The position numbers and the translations under genes were made by a program. A stretch of 64,000 bases of DNA, from contig NZ_RHIB01000002.1 of NCBI RefSeq assembly GCF_003710255.1, positions 434,001 through 498,000 on the forward strand, read 5' to 3'. Of the stretch, positions 39,819 to 47,178 are shown piece by piece. The notes below the pieces were generated by a model. It had not been told where the DNA came from. It did not search any database and saw nothing but the letters and a program-made list of their open reading frames with translations. The first letter of the stretch is position 1; the number at the start of each line of letters is the position of its first letter. Source of the DNA: Alteribacter keqinensis. Its GTDB lineage: Bacteria > Bacillota > Bacilli > Bacillales > Salisediminibacteriaceae.

Positions 39819-41153
39819 TTACAGCTTTTTCAGTTCATCTGCGATCTTTTTCTTCGCTTCTTTTTTCCCTAAGCATCTGCCAACTGACGCACCGAGCACG
39901 TCTTTACACAGCGAAATGAAATCATCGTTATCCGCCTTGATTTCGATGTCGTTCTGTCTGGCAATCTCGCCAATCATCACACTGCCCCGGAAGCTTGGCC
40001 CCTGGACTTCTTCTTTTTCGCAGAGCTTTCGGATATTCTCAACGAGCTGGACAATCACTTTCGCTTCGTCCTCTTCAATCCCGGTCCTCTCCTGAACCAT
40101 CTTGATCTCCGTCTCTGTCGATCCACGGTTCAACTCAAGGGTGATGAGCCGGTCCCTCAGCGCATCCTGCGACTGATAAACCCCTGCATACTCCTCGGGG
40201 TTGCTCGTGAAAATTATCTTAAAGTTCGGGTGTGCCCGGACAAACGCATCTTTTTGCTTAGTTCCATATAGCGGAAGGATCCCTTCTTCAAGCAACGAAA
40301 GTAGAAGGTTATTCGTCTCGGGTTTCGAGCGGGTAAACTCATCATAAATAACTGTATAACCGTTTTTAACTGCCTTCACGAGGTGACCTTCATGCCAATT
40401 TTCATTCACCCGTTCTTCATGTTTATAAACAGACCGGATAAAGTTATCTACAGTCTTCGATGAAGAAAAACCATTCGCGCCTCCGATAAGATCCACATTG
40501 TTCATTTCGTGATTTCCCTGGAGGAACAAAACAGGCTGCTCATACTGGCTTGCAAGGTAAAGAGCAAGTGACGTTTTCCCGACACCTGCAGGGCCTGTGA
40601 AATGAACCGGATAGCGAGCTTTTAAATACTGTTTTGAACGCTCGACTAAGTCTTCAATTTCCGACGTGACAACAAAGTTGTCCAGGTCAATGTTCTGTTT
40701 TGACCGGCTCGATGTGTCGTCTGTTTTCTCTTTTGAAGACGACTCATCCTTGGTTTTGGAAGGTTTTTTGTCGCTTTTGCCCTTGGATGACTGCTGTTTT
40801 GATTGCTTTCCGTTCTCTTTTGAAGACTGCTTATTCGAATCACTTTTGGCTTTATCGTTTGAAGATTTGTCGTCTGATTTGCTGCTTGATTGGGATTCTT
40901 TGGACTGCTTCGTGTCATCTGATTTTTTTTCAGATTTGTTTTCGCTGGATTTACTGCTGCTTTGAGACTTTTTCTCTTTGGTATTGGATTGATCCGATTT
41001 CGTTTGTTTTTTACTGGAAGACTGTTTTTTTGATGATGTGTTTGATTGATTTTGTTTGTCGTCGTTTGATTGTTGTTTCTTTTGTTTGTCACCGTTTGAT
41101 TTCTGGTCTTTTTCATCTTCGGAGTCTTTATTCATGAGCTTTTTTAAGACCAT
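39819..41153 (-). CDS. gvpN: gas vesicle ATPase GvpN with a long low-complexity N-terminal extension
   Basis: A 444-residue protein. Residues from about 170 form a normal MoxR/CbbQ-type AAA+ domain: VVTSEIEDLVERSKQYLKAR, Walker A HFTGPAGVGKTSLALYL, LFLQGNHEMNNVDLIGG, Walker B VIYDEFTRSKPETNNLLLSL, sensor IIFTSNPEEYAGVY and DRLITLEL. GvpN is needed for vesicles to grow to full size. Residues 8-165 are a Lys/Ser/Gln/Asp-rich, presumably disordered segment (QKKQQSNDDKQNQSNTSSKK and many KSD/SSK repeats). GvpN proteins I know are about 320 residues without it. The start is convincing (GGGAGGT 8 bases upstream), and the same frame stays open throughout, so the extension is part of the gene. Confidence 0.92.
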   Translation of the reverse strand: MVLKKLMNKDSEDEKDQKSNGDKQKKQQSNDDKQNQSNTSSKKQSSSKKQTKSDQSNTKEKKSQSSSKSSENKSEKKSDDTKQSKESQSSSKSDDKSSNDKAKSDSNKQSSKENGKQSKQQSSKGKSDKKPSKTKDESSSKEKTDDTSSRSKQNIDLDNFVVTSEIEDLVERSKQYLKARYPVHFTGPAGVGKTSLALYLASQYEQPVLFLQGNHEMNNVDLIGGANGFSSSKTVDNFIRSVYKHEERVNENWHEGHLVKAVKNGYTVIYDEFTRSKPETNNLLLSLLEEGILPLYGTKQKDAFVRAHPNFKIIFTSNPEEYAGVYQSQDALRDRLITLELNRGSTETEIKMVQERTGIEEDEAKVIVQLVENIRKLCEKEEVQGPSFRGSVMIGEIARQNDIEIKADNDDFISLCKDVLGASVGRCLGKKEAKKKIADELKKL

Positions 41154-41159
41154 GATCGA

Positions 41160-41432
41160 CTACCTCCCTTCGCTTTCTTCGATTCTTTCTGCACGGTATC
41201 GAAGGCTTTTACGGTGGAAGGACACCACGTCCATGTCTTCATTGACCCGGGCCTGATAAACGCCGAGTAGCTGGTCGCGCCCGTATTTTTTCATGTATTC
41301 CTTCTCCTCGATCACTTCCACTTCCACTTCCCACGCCTTTTCTTCCGTGACGATGGAGGTGATTCGGTAAACAGGGTAGACGTGTTCTGTAAAAAAGTCT
41401 TTTACTGTATTGATAACTTCTTCTAGTTTCAT
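41160..41432 (-). CDS. gvpR: gas vesicle protein GvpR (GvpO family)
   Basis: A 90-residue GvpO-family protein (called GvpR in B. megaterium): LEEVINTVKDFFTEHVYPVY, RITSIVTEEKAWEVEVEVIE, KKYGRDQLLGVYQARVNEDM, VSFHRKSLRYRAERI. GvpO is required for vesicle formation in haloarchaea and may act on gvp mRNA or protein stability, though its mechanism is not settled. ATG at 41432 with AAAGGGTG upstream is preferred; the twelve codons before it lack a ribosome binding site. It lies between gvpA and gvpN as in B. megaterium. Confidence 0.92.
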   Translation of the reverse strand: MKLEEVINTVKDFFTEHVYPVYRITSIVTEEKAWEVEVEVIEEKEYMKKYGRDQLLGVYQARVNEDMDVVSFHRKSLRYRAERIEESEGR

Positions 41433-41520
41433 AGGTTTACACACCCTTTGATCTGTTGTTTTGAACACCGAAAAGAGAACCTGGCATATGGTTGGCCATA
41501 TGCCAGCTTCCCTTTACCGG

Positions 41521-41784
41521 TTAGGCAAAGTTCAGCCTGTTGCTGCCTTCTCCTTCTTCTGCTCCGTCTAATTCACCCTGCACTTCGTCGCGAAGCAGTC
41601 CGACTGCTTCAGCGTATCGAAGCCAAGTGTCCACACTTGCGATAACAACGCGGGCTTCAATCGTAATAAGCTCGATTCCTACAAGTGAAACACGTGCATA
41701 CAGGTCGATAACGACCCCTTTATCTAAAATTCGGTCAATCACTTCTGCCAGACTGGATGAATCCGTACTTTTTTGAATAGCCAT
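41521..41784 (-). CDS. gvpA: major gas vesicle shell protein GvpA/GvpB
   Basis: An 87-residue shell subunit: [56 protein letters not shown], followed by an acidic tail ([18 protein letters not shown]). This protein forms the ribbed, gas-permeable wall that gives buoyancy. The near-invariant [16 protein letters not shown] region is intact, with Y replacing the usual W. ATG at 41784 uses AGGAGAG 9-10 bases away; the GTG three codons earlier is too close to it. Only one full GvpA-type gene is in the operon. In B. megaterium gvpA and gvpB are both present. Confidence 0.95.
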   Translation of the reverse strand: MAIQKSTDSSSLAEVIDRILDKGVVIDLYARVSLVGIELITIEARVVIASVDTWLRYAEAVGLLRDEVQGELDGAEEGEGSNRLNFA

Positions 41785-41799
41785 TTCATGCACTCTCCT

Positions 41800-42339
41800 C
41801 TACGGTTTTTTTATATTTTCAGCGCTTTTAATTTCCGTCACTTTTTTCAAGTCGGACGGCTTCTTAATGTCACTGGGCTTCTTGATTCCGTCACTGTCGC
41901 TGCCGGAATCGCTGCCGCCGGTGAGCTCATTGTCTTTAATTTCCTCTTTTGCGTCTTCGCCTTTTGATTTAATGCGGCGCTTCGCTACCTTAAGGTTCTC
42001 CTGGGCTTCTTCACCGGTTTCTTTCAGCTTTTCCCCTGCTTCTTCAACGTTGTCTTTGACTTTCTCTTTAGCAGTTCGGACTTTTTCAAAAAGATTGTAG
42101 AATTTTTTTCCTATATAGGTTGCTGCAGCTGCATTTTTGGCTTTTGGATGATCGTCTGCGAAGTCTTTTGCTTGTTCCTTGGCTTCTTCTTTGGTTTCTT
42201 TTCCGGCCTTCTTGAAGGTACCCACCACTTTGGATCGGGCATTCTTGTTCAGTAACGCAAGGCTTCCGGCCAGGACGGTGATCCCGCCGGCGATAAGTGC
42301 TGTCTTTGTACCTGAAGATTGACTCGTATTTTTATCCAT
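41800..42339 (-). CDS. gvpQ: gas vesicle protein GvpQ-like
   Basis: A 179-residue protein between gvpP and gvpA, the place of gvpQ in B. megaterium. An N-terminal hydrophobic helix (TALIAGGITVLAGSLALL, about 13-30) is followed by an alternating Lys/Glu helical region (KEEAKEQAKDFADDHPKAKN, KEKVKDNVEEAGEKLKETGE) and a C-terminus with repeated KKPSDxKKPSDLKK. The amphipathic Lys/Glu repeats resemble LEA-type proteins. Not essential for vesicles in reported heterologous systems. The function is unknown, and the gene name rests on position plus composition. Confidence 0.75.
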   Translation of the reverse strand: MDKNTSQSSGTKTALIAGGITVLAGSLALLNKNARSKVVGTFKKAGKETKEEAKEQAKDFADDHPKAKNAAAATYIGKKFYNLFEKVRTAKEKVKDNVEEAGEKLKETGEEAQENLKVAKRRIKSKGEDAKEEIKDNELTGGSDSGSDSDGIKKPSDIKKPSDLKKVTEIKSAENIKKP

Positions 42340-42421
42340 CGCAGCCTCCCCTTTCTAATAAAAGGATCTGTTTGAATTAATTCCCGATCTTTCTTTCATG
42401 AAACGGTCTTTTTTACGTATT

Positions 42422-42456
42422 AAAAAAGAGGGTGCCTTCGCACCATCTTTTTTTTT
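42422..42456 (-). terminator. terminator between gvpP and gvpQ
   Basis: On the minus strand GATGGTGC-GAAG-GCACCCTC forms a stable 8-bp stem (one mismatch) followed by TTTTTT. It would end or reduce transcripts starting at gvpP, so gvpQ onward may need readthrough or a promoter in the following ~70 bases. Confidence 0.75.
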
Positions 42457-42466
42457 CATGGTTTGT

Positions 42467-42982
42467 TTACTCTTTTTTGTTGTCGTCAGAGCCGTCTTCT
42501 TCCTCTTCTTCGGACTCTTCTTCAGAATCAGTTTCTTCTTCTGTTTCTTCTGTTTCTTCTGTTTCTTCTTCCGTTTCCTCGTCAGACTGGTCTTCGGATT
42601 CTTCGTCAGTTTCTTCAGAAGTATCATCTTCAAGAGTGGCAGCAACTTTTTCTGCTGAATCTCTCAGACTTCCGGCAATTTCTTCCTGCTTCTCGGTACG
42701 CCAGTTTCCTACTTTTTCTTTAAGTTTGCTCACAGATTCAGTGGACGACTCTTTCAGTCCCTGAAGCGTGTCCTTACTTTTTTGGGTTGTGCTTTCGTAG
42801 CCTGTTGCGATTTCGCCACGAAGATCTTTCCCACTTTTAGGTGTAGTAAGGATTGCAGCCGCAGAACCGATGGCTGCTCCCACAAGAGCTCCTGTAATGA
42901 ATGTTTTTTTGCTTCCACCTTTTTGCTGTTCATTTACTTGCGGCTCATTTGAGTCGTTTGTATGCTGTTCTTCTGTAGACAT
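42467..42982 (-). CDS. gvpP: YtxH-domain protein, GvpP-like, with acidic tail
   Basis: A 171-residue protein beginning with a polar stretch, then a glycine-rich hydrophobic helix TFITGALVGAAIGSAAAILT followed by TPKSGKDLRGEIATGYESTT, the YtxH-family pattern, and a helical region with KLKEKVGNWRTEKQEEI. The last 55 residues are almost only Glu, Asp, Ser and Thr. Homologues of this type occur at the start of gvp operons (GvpP) and also as GvpT, so the letter is uncertain. The highly acidic tail suits a salt-adapted cytoplasm. Start set by AAGGAGGAA. Upstream 42983-43233 is the operon control region; I did not find a clear promoter. Confidence 0.7.
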   Translation of the reverse strand: MSTEEQHTNDSNEPQVNEQQKGGSKKTFITGALVGAAIGSAAAILTTPKSGKDLRGEIATGYESTTQKSKDTLQGLKESSTESVSKLKEKVGNWRTEKQEEIAGSLRDSAEKVAATLEDDTSEETDEESEDQSDEETEEETEETEETEEETDSEEESEEEEEDGSDDNKKE

Positions 42983-43233
42983 GTTGAATTCCTCCTTGAA
43001 ATTGGTTTCCTTACGAGCTATACCCTTTTGTGAATCGCCAAAACTGTTTTGTTAGGAAATGGTTATAAAGTAGGTAAAAGTTGTGGTTTATTTAGCTACG
43101 GCACCATGATTTACCATTAAAAAAGACGGTTTCTTTCCTATTAAAATGATTTGAGTTTTATGAAAGAGGGAAATAGCGTACGTAGCAAGAAAGATAATGT
43201 AGCAGGAAAATTCGGATTAGGGGTGACTCTTTC

Positions 43234-43776
43234 ATGGTGGAATTTTGGAAAATAGGTGAGTTTGCAAAGGAATTGGACAAACATGCAAGTACGGTGGACA
43301 ACTGGTTCCGCAAGCTGGAGGAAAAGCAGCTTCATTATGTGAACCGGGCGGATGAAGAGCGGATTTATGATGAGTTTGACATGGAGATCGCGCGGGTGAT
43401 TAAGGAAAAGCGCGAGGAGAACAAGTCTCTTGAGGAGATTTTTCAGGAGCTAAATGAAAATTATGAGTTGCGGCCGTTTCCGTCTGGCGGCGGGGCCGTT
43501 GATATGGAGGCATTGCGTGCGGAGTTAATGGAAGAGCTGGCTTCCTCGGCTGAGCAGGATCGCGTGAAAGATGCGGTGCTGCGGCGCGAGGTCGAGCGGG
43601 CGCTTCGGGAAGAATCGCTTCGTGAGTGGGAGGGCCTTCCTAAGGAGACGCGGATGAAGCGCGGGCGGTTGTTCCTGAAGGTGGAAGATAACGAAAAGCG
43701 TGATAAATTTGTGGAATTGTACACGGACCGCCGGTTTGAGGAAAAGTTGAAGGAAGTGCTGGCGGAGAAGGAGTAG
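43234..43776 (+). CDS. MerR/RacA-like HTH protein with coiled coil (DUF3967-type)
   Basis: A 180-residue protein. The N-terminus VEFWKIGEFAKELDKHASTV, DNWFRKLEEKQLHYVNRADE is a MerR-like winged helix-turn-helix. After RVIKEKREENKSLEEIFQEL and ELRPFPSGGG comes a long charged coiled coil (DMEALRAELMEELASSAEQD, REVERALREESLREW) and a C-terminal KRDKFVELYTDRRFEEKLKE. This layout is shared by RacA-like and DUF3967 proteins of Bacillus, some plasmid-borne, which bind DNA and may be regulators or segregation factors. No ligand domain is present. It has its own terminator and is convergent with the NERD gene. Confidence 0.75.
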   Translation: MVEFWKIGEFAKELDKHASTVDNWFRKLEEKQLHYVNRADEERIYDEFDMEIARVIKEKREENKSLEEIFQELNENYELRPFPSGGGAVDMEALRAELMEELASSAEQDRVKDAVLRREVERALREESLREWEGLPKETRMKRGRLFLKVEDNEKRDKFVELYTDRRFEEKLKEVLAEKE

Positions 43777-43789
43777 AGTGAGAGAGAGT

Positions 43790-43818
43790 CGGGGCGGCGG
43801 GTGCAGCCCCGGTTTTTT
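43790..43818 (+). terminator. terminator after the MerR/RacA-like gene
   Basis: CGGGGC (43790-43795) pairs with GCCCCG (43806-43811), followed by GTTTTTTG. Confidence 0.7.
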
Positions 43819-43855
43819 GTTGGGTGGAGGTTTTGGGGGGTGGTAGGTGCGGTCG

Positions 43856-43951
43856 TTTAAACAGGTTGTGGGTGGTTTTAAACAGGTTAGGTGGTGCATT
43901 AAACGTGTTAGGTGCTCATTTAAACAGGTTAGCTCCCCCTTTAAACAGGTT
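43856..43951 (+). repeat. 21-bp-phased direct repeat array, 5 units, at the NERD gene 3' end
   Basis: The 12-mer TTTAAACAGGTT (variants ATTAAACGTGTT) starts at 43856, 43877, 43898, 43919 and 43940, exactly 21 bp apart, with 9-bp unconserved spacers. The stop codon of the NERD gene (complement of 43950-43952) overlaps the last unit. Orientation is the same as in the second array at 45009. Confidence 0.9.
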
Positions 43952-44939
43952 AGCCCCCGTTTCTTAAATACTCCAAAAAATACTTCCGCCCTCTTCCCTT
44001 CCCCTCACCGATTAAATCCAGGTTGGATAATAAGGTACTTGCTTTCCGGGACTCCTTAATATGAAAAAAATCTTTGAATCCACCATGTGTGATCGTTGGA
44101 GAAACAATGTATGAATAGTCAACCAAAGCGTCTATCAACAGTGTTTTGTTATTTGTTTGATAGCCGCATTTTGGGCATGCCCAGCTTCGTTTTGCCCGAT
44201 ACAAGGAGGTTGGCGACGGGCAATCCATGCAGATGATGCCTGAAATCAGATGATTCTGGTCAAGGTTATATTTTACCAACACATCACATTGTCTTTCACG
44301 GTGGCTCTGCAGCAGTACTTCATCTAAAGACATCATTTCTTTGGTCGTTCGTTTATTCTTCAAGTGCTTCGCGTCACTTTCCACTACAAAGAAATCTACG
44401 TATGTGCTTCTTATGACGCGATCGCTTTCCTTAAACCTTTTAAAGATCATCTCAGGGTTTTTGTTGGCCATAATGACGCAATATTCTACCGTCATGTTTG
44501 GATATCCGTTTATTGTTAACCAATTTAGAAGGCTGTTTCTTTGCGCTTTGACTTGTAAAATCGGGTCATCGTGCATTTCTTTTCTTCCATCATAAAACGT
44601 TTGTTTTACTTGGTGGGTCTCACCAATAAACTCGAGGGTTTCACCGCCCCAGTTCTTGATTTCCATAATTAATAAATAATTCGGTGTTACGAGAAGGGTG
44701 TCTAATTGAAAAGGGGATAAGTTGGAATACATTCTGAGGTTATGGTACAGGTGGGATGTTGGTGAAGTTGCGATGTTTCGCAAGTAATAGTCTACTGACT
44801 GTTCTCCTTTATAGCCGGACTTGATCATGCCTAGATCTCTCATAAAATTAGAGTAATTCGGATGTGTGATCGGGAATCGGGGAGCGGTTGCTTCTAAAGT
44901 GGCTAGTTCGAGGGTAGGTTTGCGGGGCTTTCTTATCAT
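43950..44939 (-). CDS. NERD-domain protein with C-terminal zinc ribbon
   Basis: A 329-residue protein. The nuclease-related (NERD) domain spans about 40-160: IKSGYKGEQSVDYYLRNI (G-E), HLYHNLRM, FQLDTLLVTPNYLLIMEIKN (D...E-x-K, the restriction-endonuclease-like catalytic triad), and DPILQVKAQRNSLLNWL. A middle region carries YCVIMANKNPEMIFKRF. The C-terminal part has a four-Cys zinc ribbon, CMDC and CPKCGYQ, and a helical end. NERD proteins are presumed nucleases, and few have a known role. ATG at 44939 with GGAAGG upstream. The gene is flanked on both sides by 21-bp-phased repeats and has a paralogue at 54719 with the same layout. A defence or genome-maintenance function is possible but unproven. 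Confidence 0.85.
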   Translation of the reverse strand: MIRKPRKPTLELATLEATAPRFPITHPNYSNFMRDLGMIKSGYKGEQSVDYYLRNIATSPTSHLYHNLRMYSNLSPFQLDTLLVTPNYLLIMEIKNWGGETLEFIGETHQVKQTFYDGRKEMHDDPILQVKAQRNSLLNWLTINGYPNMTVEYCVIMANKNPEMIFKRFKESDRVIRSTYVDFFVVESDAKHLKNKRTTKEMMSLDEVLLQSHRERQCDVLVKYNLDQNHLISGIICMDCPSPTSLYRAKRSWACPKCGYQTNNKTLLIDALVDYSYIVSPTITHGGFKDFFHIKESRKASTLLSNLDLIGEGKGRGRKYFLEYLRNGG

Positions 44940-45008
44940 GGGCACCTTCCTTTCTGTTATAGGAACTTACGTTCGACAAAAGTAGTGAGGTTTCCTTCTT
45001 CTGGGTGA

Positions 45009-45125
45009 ATTAAACAGGTTTGGGGTGGCTTTAAACAGGTTGGGACCCTCATTAAACAGGTTGTGCGCTCCTTTAAACAGGTTAGGGCCCGCTTTAAACA
45101 GGTTCCACGCCCCTTTAAACAGGTT
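45009..45125 (+). repeat. 21-bp-phased direct repeat array, 6 units, upstream of the NERD gene
   Basis: Units TTTAAACAGGTT or ATTAAACAGGTT start at 45009, 45030, 45051, 45072, 45093 and 45114, exactly 21 bp apart. The 9-bp spacers are GC-rich and all different. It lies between the NERD gene start (44939) and the oppA-side terminator. It keeps two of its reading frames open on the minus strand, producing heptads such as NLFKxxx, but no start site supports translation. Confidence 0.9.
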
Positions 45126-45163
45126 AGCACCAATACTCCCCCGCTCCACGCATACGAAAAGCA

Positions 45164-45199
45164 CAAAAAACACCCTCCCGCAAACCGAGCGGGAGGGTG
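45164..45199 (-). terminator. terminator of the peptide-binding protein gene
   Basis: CACCCTCCCGC and GCGGGAGGGTG form an 11-bp stem with a 7-base loop, followed on the minus strand by TTTTTT. Confidence 0.88.
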
Positions 45200-45221
45200 C
45201 CTCTTTATTTAAAACATCCTA

Positions 45222-46844
45222 TTAGTTAATCGTTACATCCTGCAGCATGTAAAGGCCGTTTGGATGCTTCCAGAAGCCTTGAACGTCTTTGTTTACACCT
45301 ACAAGGTAAGTTGTGTGGTATAGAGACAGCATTGGCGCGTCTTCTACAAGGATTTCAAGAGCTTGCTCGTAGAGGTCCTCACGAGTTGCGTCGTCAGTTT
45401 CTCTGCGGGCCTGGTCAAGAACGTCGTCGAGCTCAGCGTTGTCAGTGAATGTACGGTTACCTGCTGCTCCTTTTTGTGAAGAGTGGAACAGTGGGAACAT
45501 ACCGTAGTCTGCGTCACCTGTTACAGTAACCCATCCAAGGATGAACATGTCGTGCTGACCGTTTGCTGTGTTGTCGAGGTAAGCACCCCACTCAAGAACT
45601 TCGATGGATACGTCTACGCCGATTTCAGAAAGCTGGTCCTGAACGATGATCGCGATGTCTTCACGCTCAGCGCTTTCGTTTGTCCAGATTGTCGTTTCGA
45701 ATCCGTCTTCGTAACCTGCTTCAGCAAGAAGCTCTTTCGCGCGCTCAGGATCATATCCAAGCTCGTCCACGCTGTCACTGAAACCGAATACCTGGTCGTT
45801 GATTGGAGCGATCGCTTCAGTTGCGTTACCTTCAAGGATACCGTCGATGATGGCACTCTTGTCGATTGCCATTGTAAGGGCCTGACGTACTTTTGGATCG
45901 TCGAATGGCTCTTTGTCGTTGTTAAATCCAACGTAAGCTGTGCTCAAACTTCGCTGCTCGTATACGTCAGCGATGTCCATCGCTTCAACACGGGATTTGT
46001 TGTTTGGCTCAACCGGATAGGAAATGTGGATATCGCCAGTTTCAAGGTTACCTACACGGGTACTTGGCTCACTGATTACACGGAAAGTAACCTGGTCAAC
46101 TTTTGCGTTTTCACCCCAGTAGTCTTCGTTTTTGGCAAGAACAACTTCGTTACCTGTGTCCCTGGATTCGAATTTGAAGAATCCTGTACCAGCCGGCTCG
46201 CTGTTAAGTACACTTCCCGGGCTTTCGCCGTCTTCCATTGCTTCATAATCAGCATCGATTGCATCCTTACTGATCATGCTTCCGCCTGTGTGGGCAAGGT
46301 GGGATGGAAGTGGAGCGAATGGATATTCTGTTTTAAATTGAACAGTGTAGTCATCGACAATGATAACTTCTTCAATCATTTCAAATAGGAACTGACGTGG
46401 TGATGCGACTTCAGGATCGAGTACACGGTCGAAGTTTGCTTTTACAACTTCAGCGTTGAATTCGCTTCCATCGTGGAATGTTACGTCTTCACGAAGTTCG
46501 AATTCCCAAAGGTCGTCTTCAACGGCTTCCCAGTCTGTAGCAAGAAGCGGCTCAAGCTCCATGTCCTCGCTTTGAGTAAGAAGAGTTTCATAGATATTTG
46601 TCTGAACGTTACTTGAAGGAACGTCGTTAGACCCGTGTGGATCCAAAGCAACGATGTCTGCACCGAGTGCGATGACGAGGTTGCCGCCTTCTTCACCTTC
46701 TGCTTCTTCCCCGTTGTCTGCGCCACCGTCACCGCCGTCTGTACCAGTGTCTCCGCCTTCGTCCGGCTCACTTGCACAACCAACAAGCGCAACTGCCATG
46801 ACTGCAGGAATTGCAATGGATTTAAACCATTTACTTTTCTTCAA
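45222..46844 (-). CDS. oligopeptide/dipeptide ABC transporter substrate-binding lipoprotein (SBP family 5)
   Basis: A 540-residue exported lipoprotein. The signal peptide ends in the lipobox VALVGC (Cys at about 24), followed by an acidic Gly/Asp/Glu linker. The mature part shows the SBP_bac_5 pattern: LVIALGADIVALDPHGSND, YETLLTQSEDMELEPLLATD, FELREDVTFHDGSEFNAEVV, KANFDRVLDPEVASPRQ and VRQALTMAIDKSAIIDG. Relatives bind di- or oligopeptides, glutathione or nickel chelates, so the substrate is open. It starts at TTG (46844) with AAGGGGG upstream. It is divergent from its permease and ATPase genes, an unusual split, and a cre-like site lies between. Confidence 0.92.
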   Translation of the reverse strand: MKKSKWFKSIAIPAVMAVALVGCASEPDEGGDTGTDGGDGGADNGEEAEGEEGGNLVIALGADIVALDPHGSNDVPSSNVQTNIYETLLTQSEDMELEPLLATDWEAVEDDLWEFELREDVTFHDGSEFNAEVVKANFDRVLDPEVASPRQFLFEMIEEVIIVDDYTVQFKTEYPFAPLPSHLAHTGGSMISKDAIDADYEAMEDGESPGSVLNSEPAGTGFFKFESRDTGNEVVLAKNEDYWGENAKVDQVTFRVISEPSTRVGNLETGDIHISYPVEPNNKSRVEAMDIADVYEQRSLSTAYVGFNNDKEPFDDPKVRQALTMAIDKSAIIDGILEGNATEAIAPINDQVFGFSDSVDELGYDPERAKELLAEAGYEDGFETTIWTNESAEREDIAIIVQDQLSEIGVDVSIEVLEWGAYLDNTANGQHDMFILGWVTVTGDADYGMFPLFHSSQKGAAGNRTFTDNAELDDVLDQARRETDDATREDLYEQALEILVEDAPMLSLYHTTYLVGVNKDVQGFWKHPNGLYMLQDVTIN

Positions 46845-47026
46845 AATTGTTACCCCCTTGTAAAATTTTTAGAGAATGTTTCATAATCTAAATTACACGA
46901 TTAAATTTAAAAAGACAAGTTCCAATTGTCGGAACCTTTTATGTATTCGCTATGTGGCGAAAATTATTTTATTAATATAACATTATAAACACTGCAGTTA
47001 AGTGCATTATTAGCGCATTATTGTCA

Positions 47027-47044
47027 TAGAAAGCGTTTGCAAAT
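47027..47044. promoter_or_regulatory. possible cre site (CcpA) between divergent peptide-transport genes
   Basis: AGAAAGCGTTTGCA matches the cre consensus TGWAARCGYTWNCW at 13 of 14 positions. It lies about 140 bases upstream of the permease start and 180 from the binding protein start, so it could govern both. Confidence 0.45.
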
Positions 47045-47178
47045 ATTGGTATGACAATAATTTCAAGCAGTAGAATCTCTTGTATTATTTTATTGAGATG
47101 ATATAATTTTTTTTGTGTCTAATTGAATCGCAACAAACAGGTAAATTATCAAATAATTTAGAATAGGGGGAAGAACTG

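Noticed and set aside
42355-42658. Lys-rich and hydrophobic open frames over the gvpP acidic tail
   Set aside because: They are read from the low-complexity Glu/Asp codons of gvpP in other frames and lack ribosome binding sites.
43856-45125. CRISPR array
   Set aside because: Repeats are 12 bp with 9-bp spacers, far shorter than CRISPR repeats and spacers, and no cas genes are present.
44957-45173. Overlapping open frames on the minus strand across the second repeat array, giving heptads such as NLFKxxx and TCLKxxx
   Set aside because: The 21-bp period (seven codons) keeps two frames open by itself. There is no supported start, and both frames are equally open, so they are products of the repeats rather than genes.
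45483-46388. A 301-codon plus-strand frame inside the peptide-binding protein gene
   Set aside because: It is antisense to well-conserved SBP family 5 motifs and has no recognisable domain.
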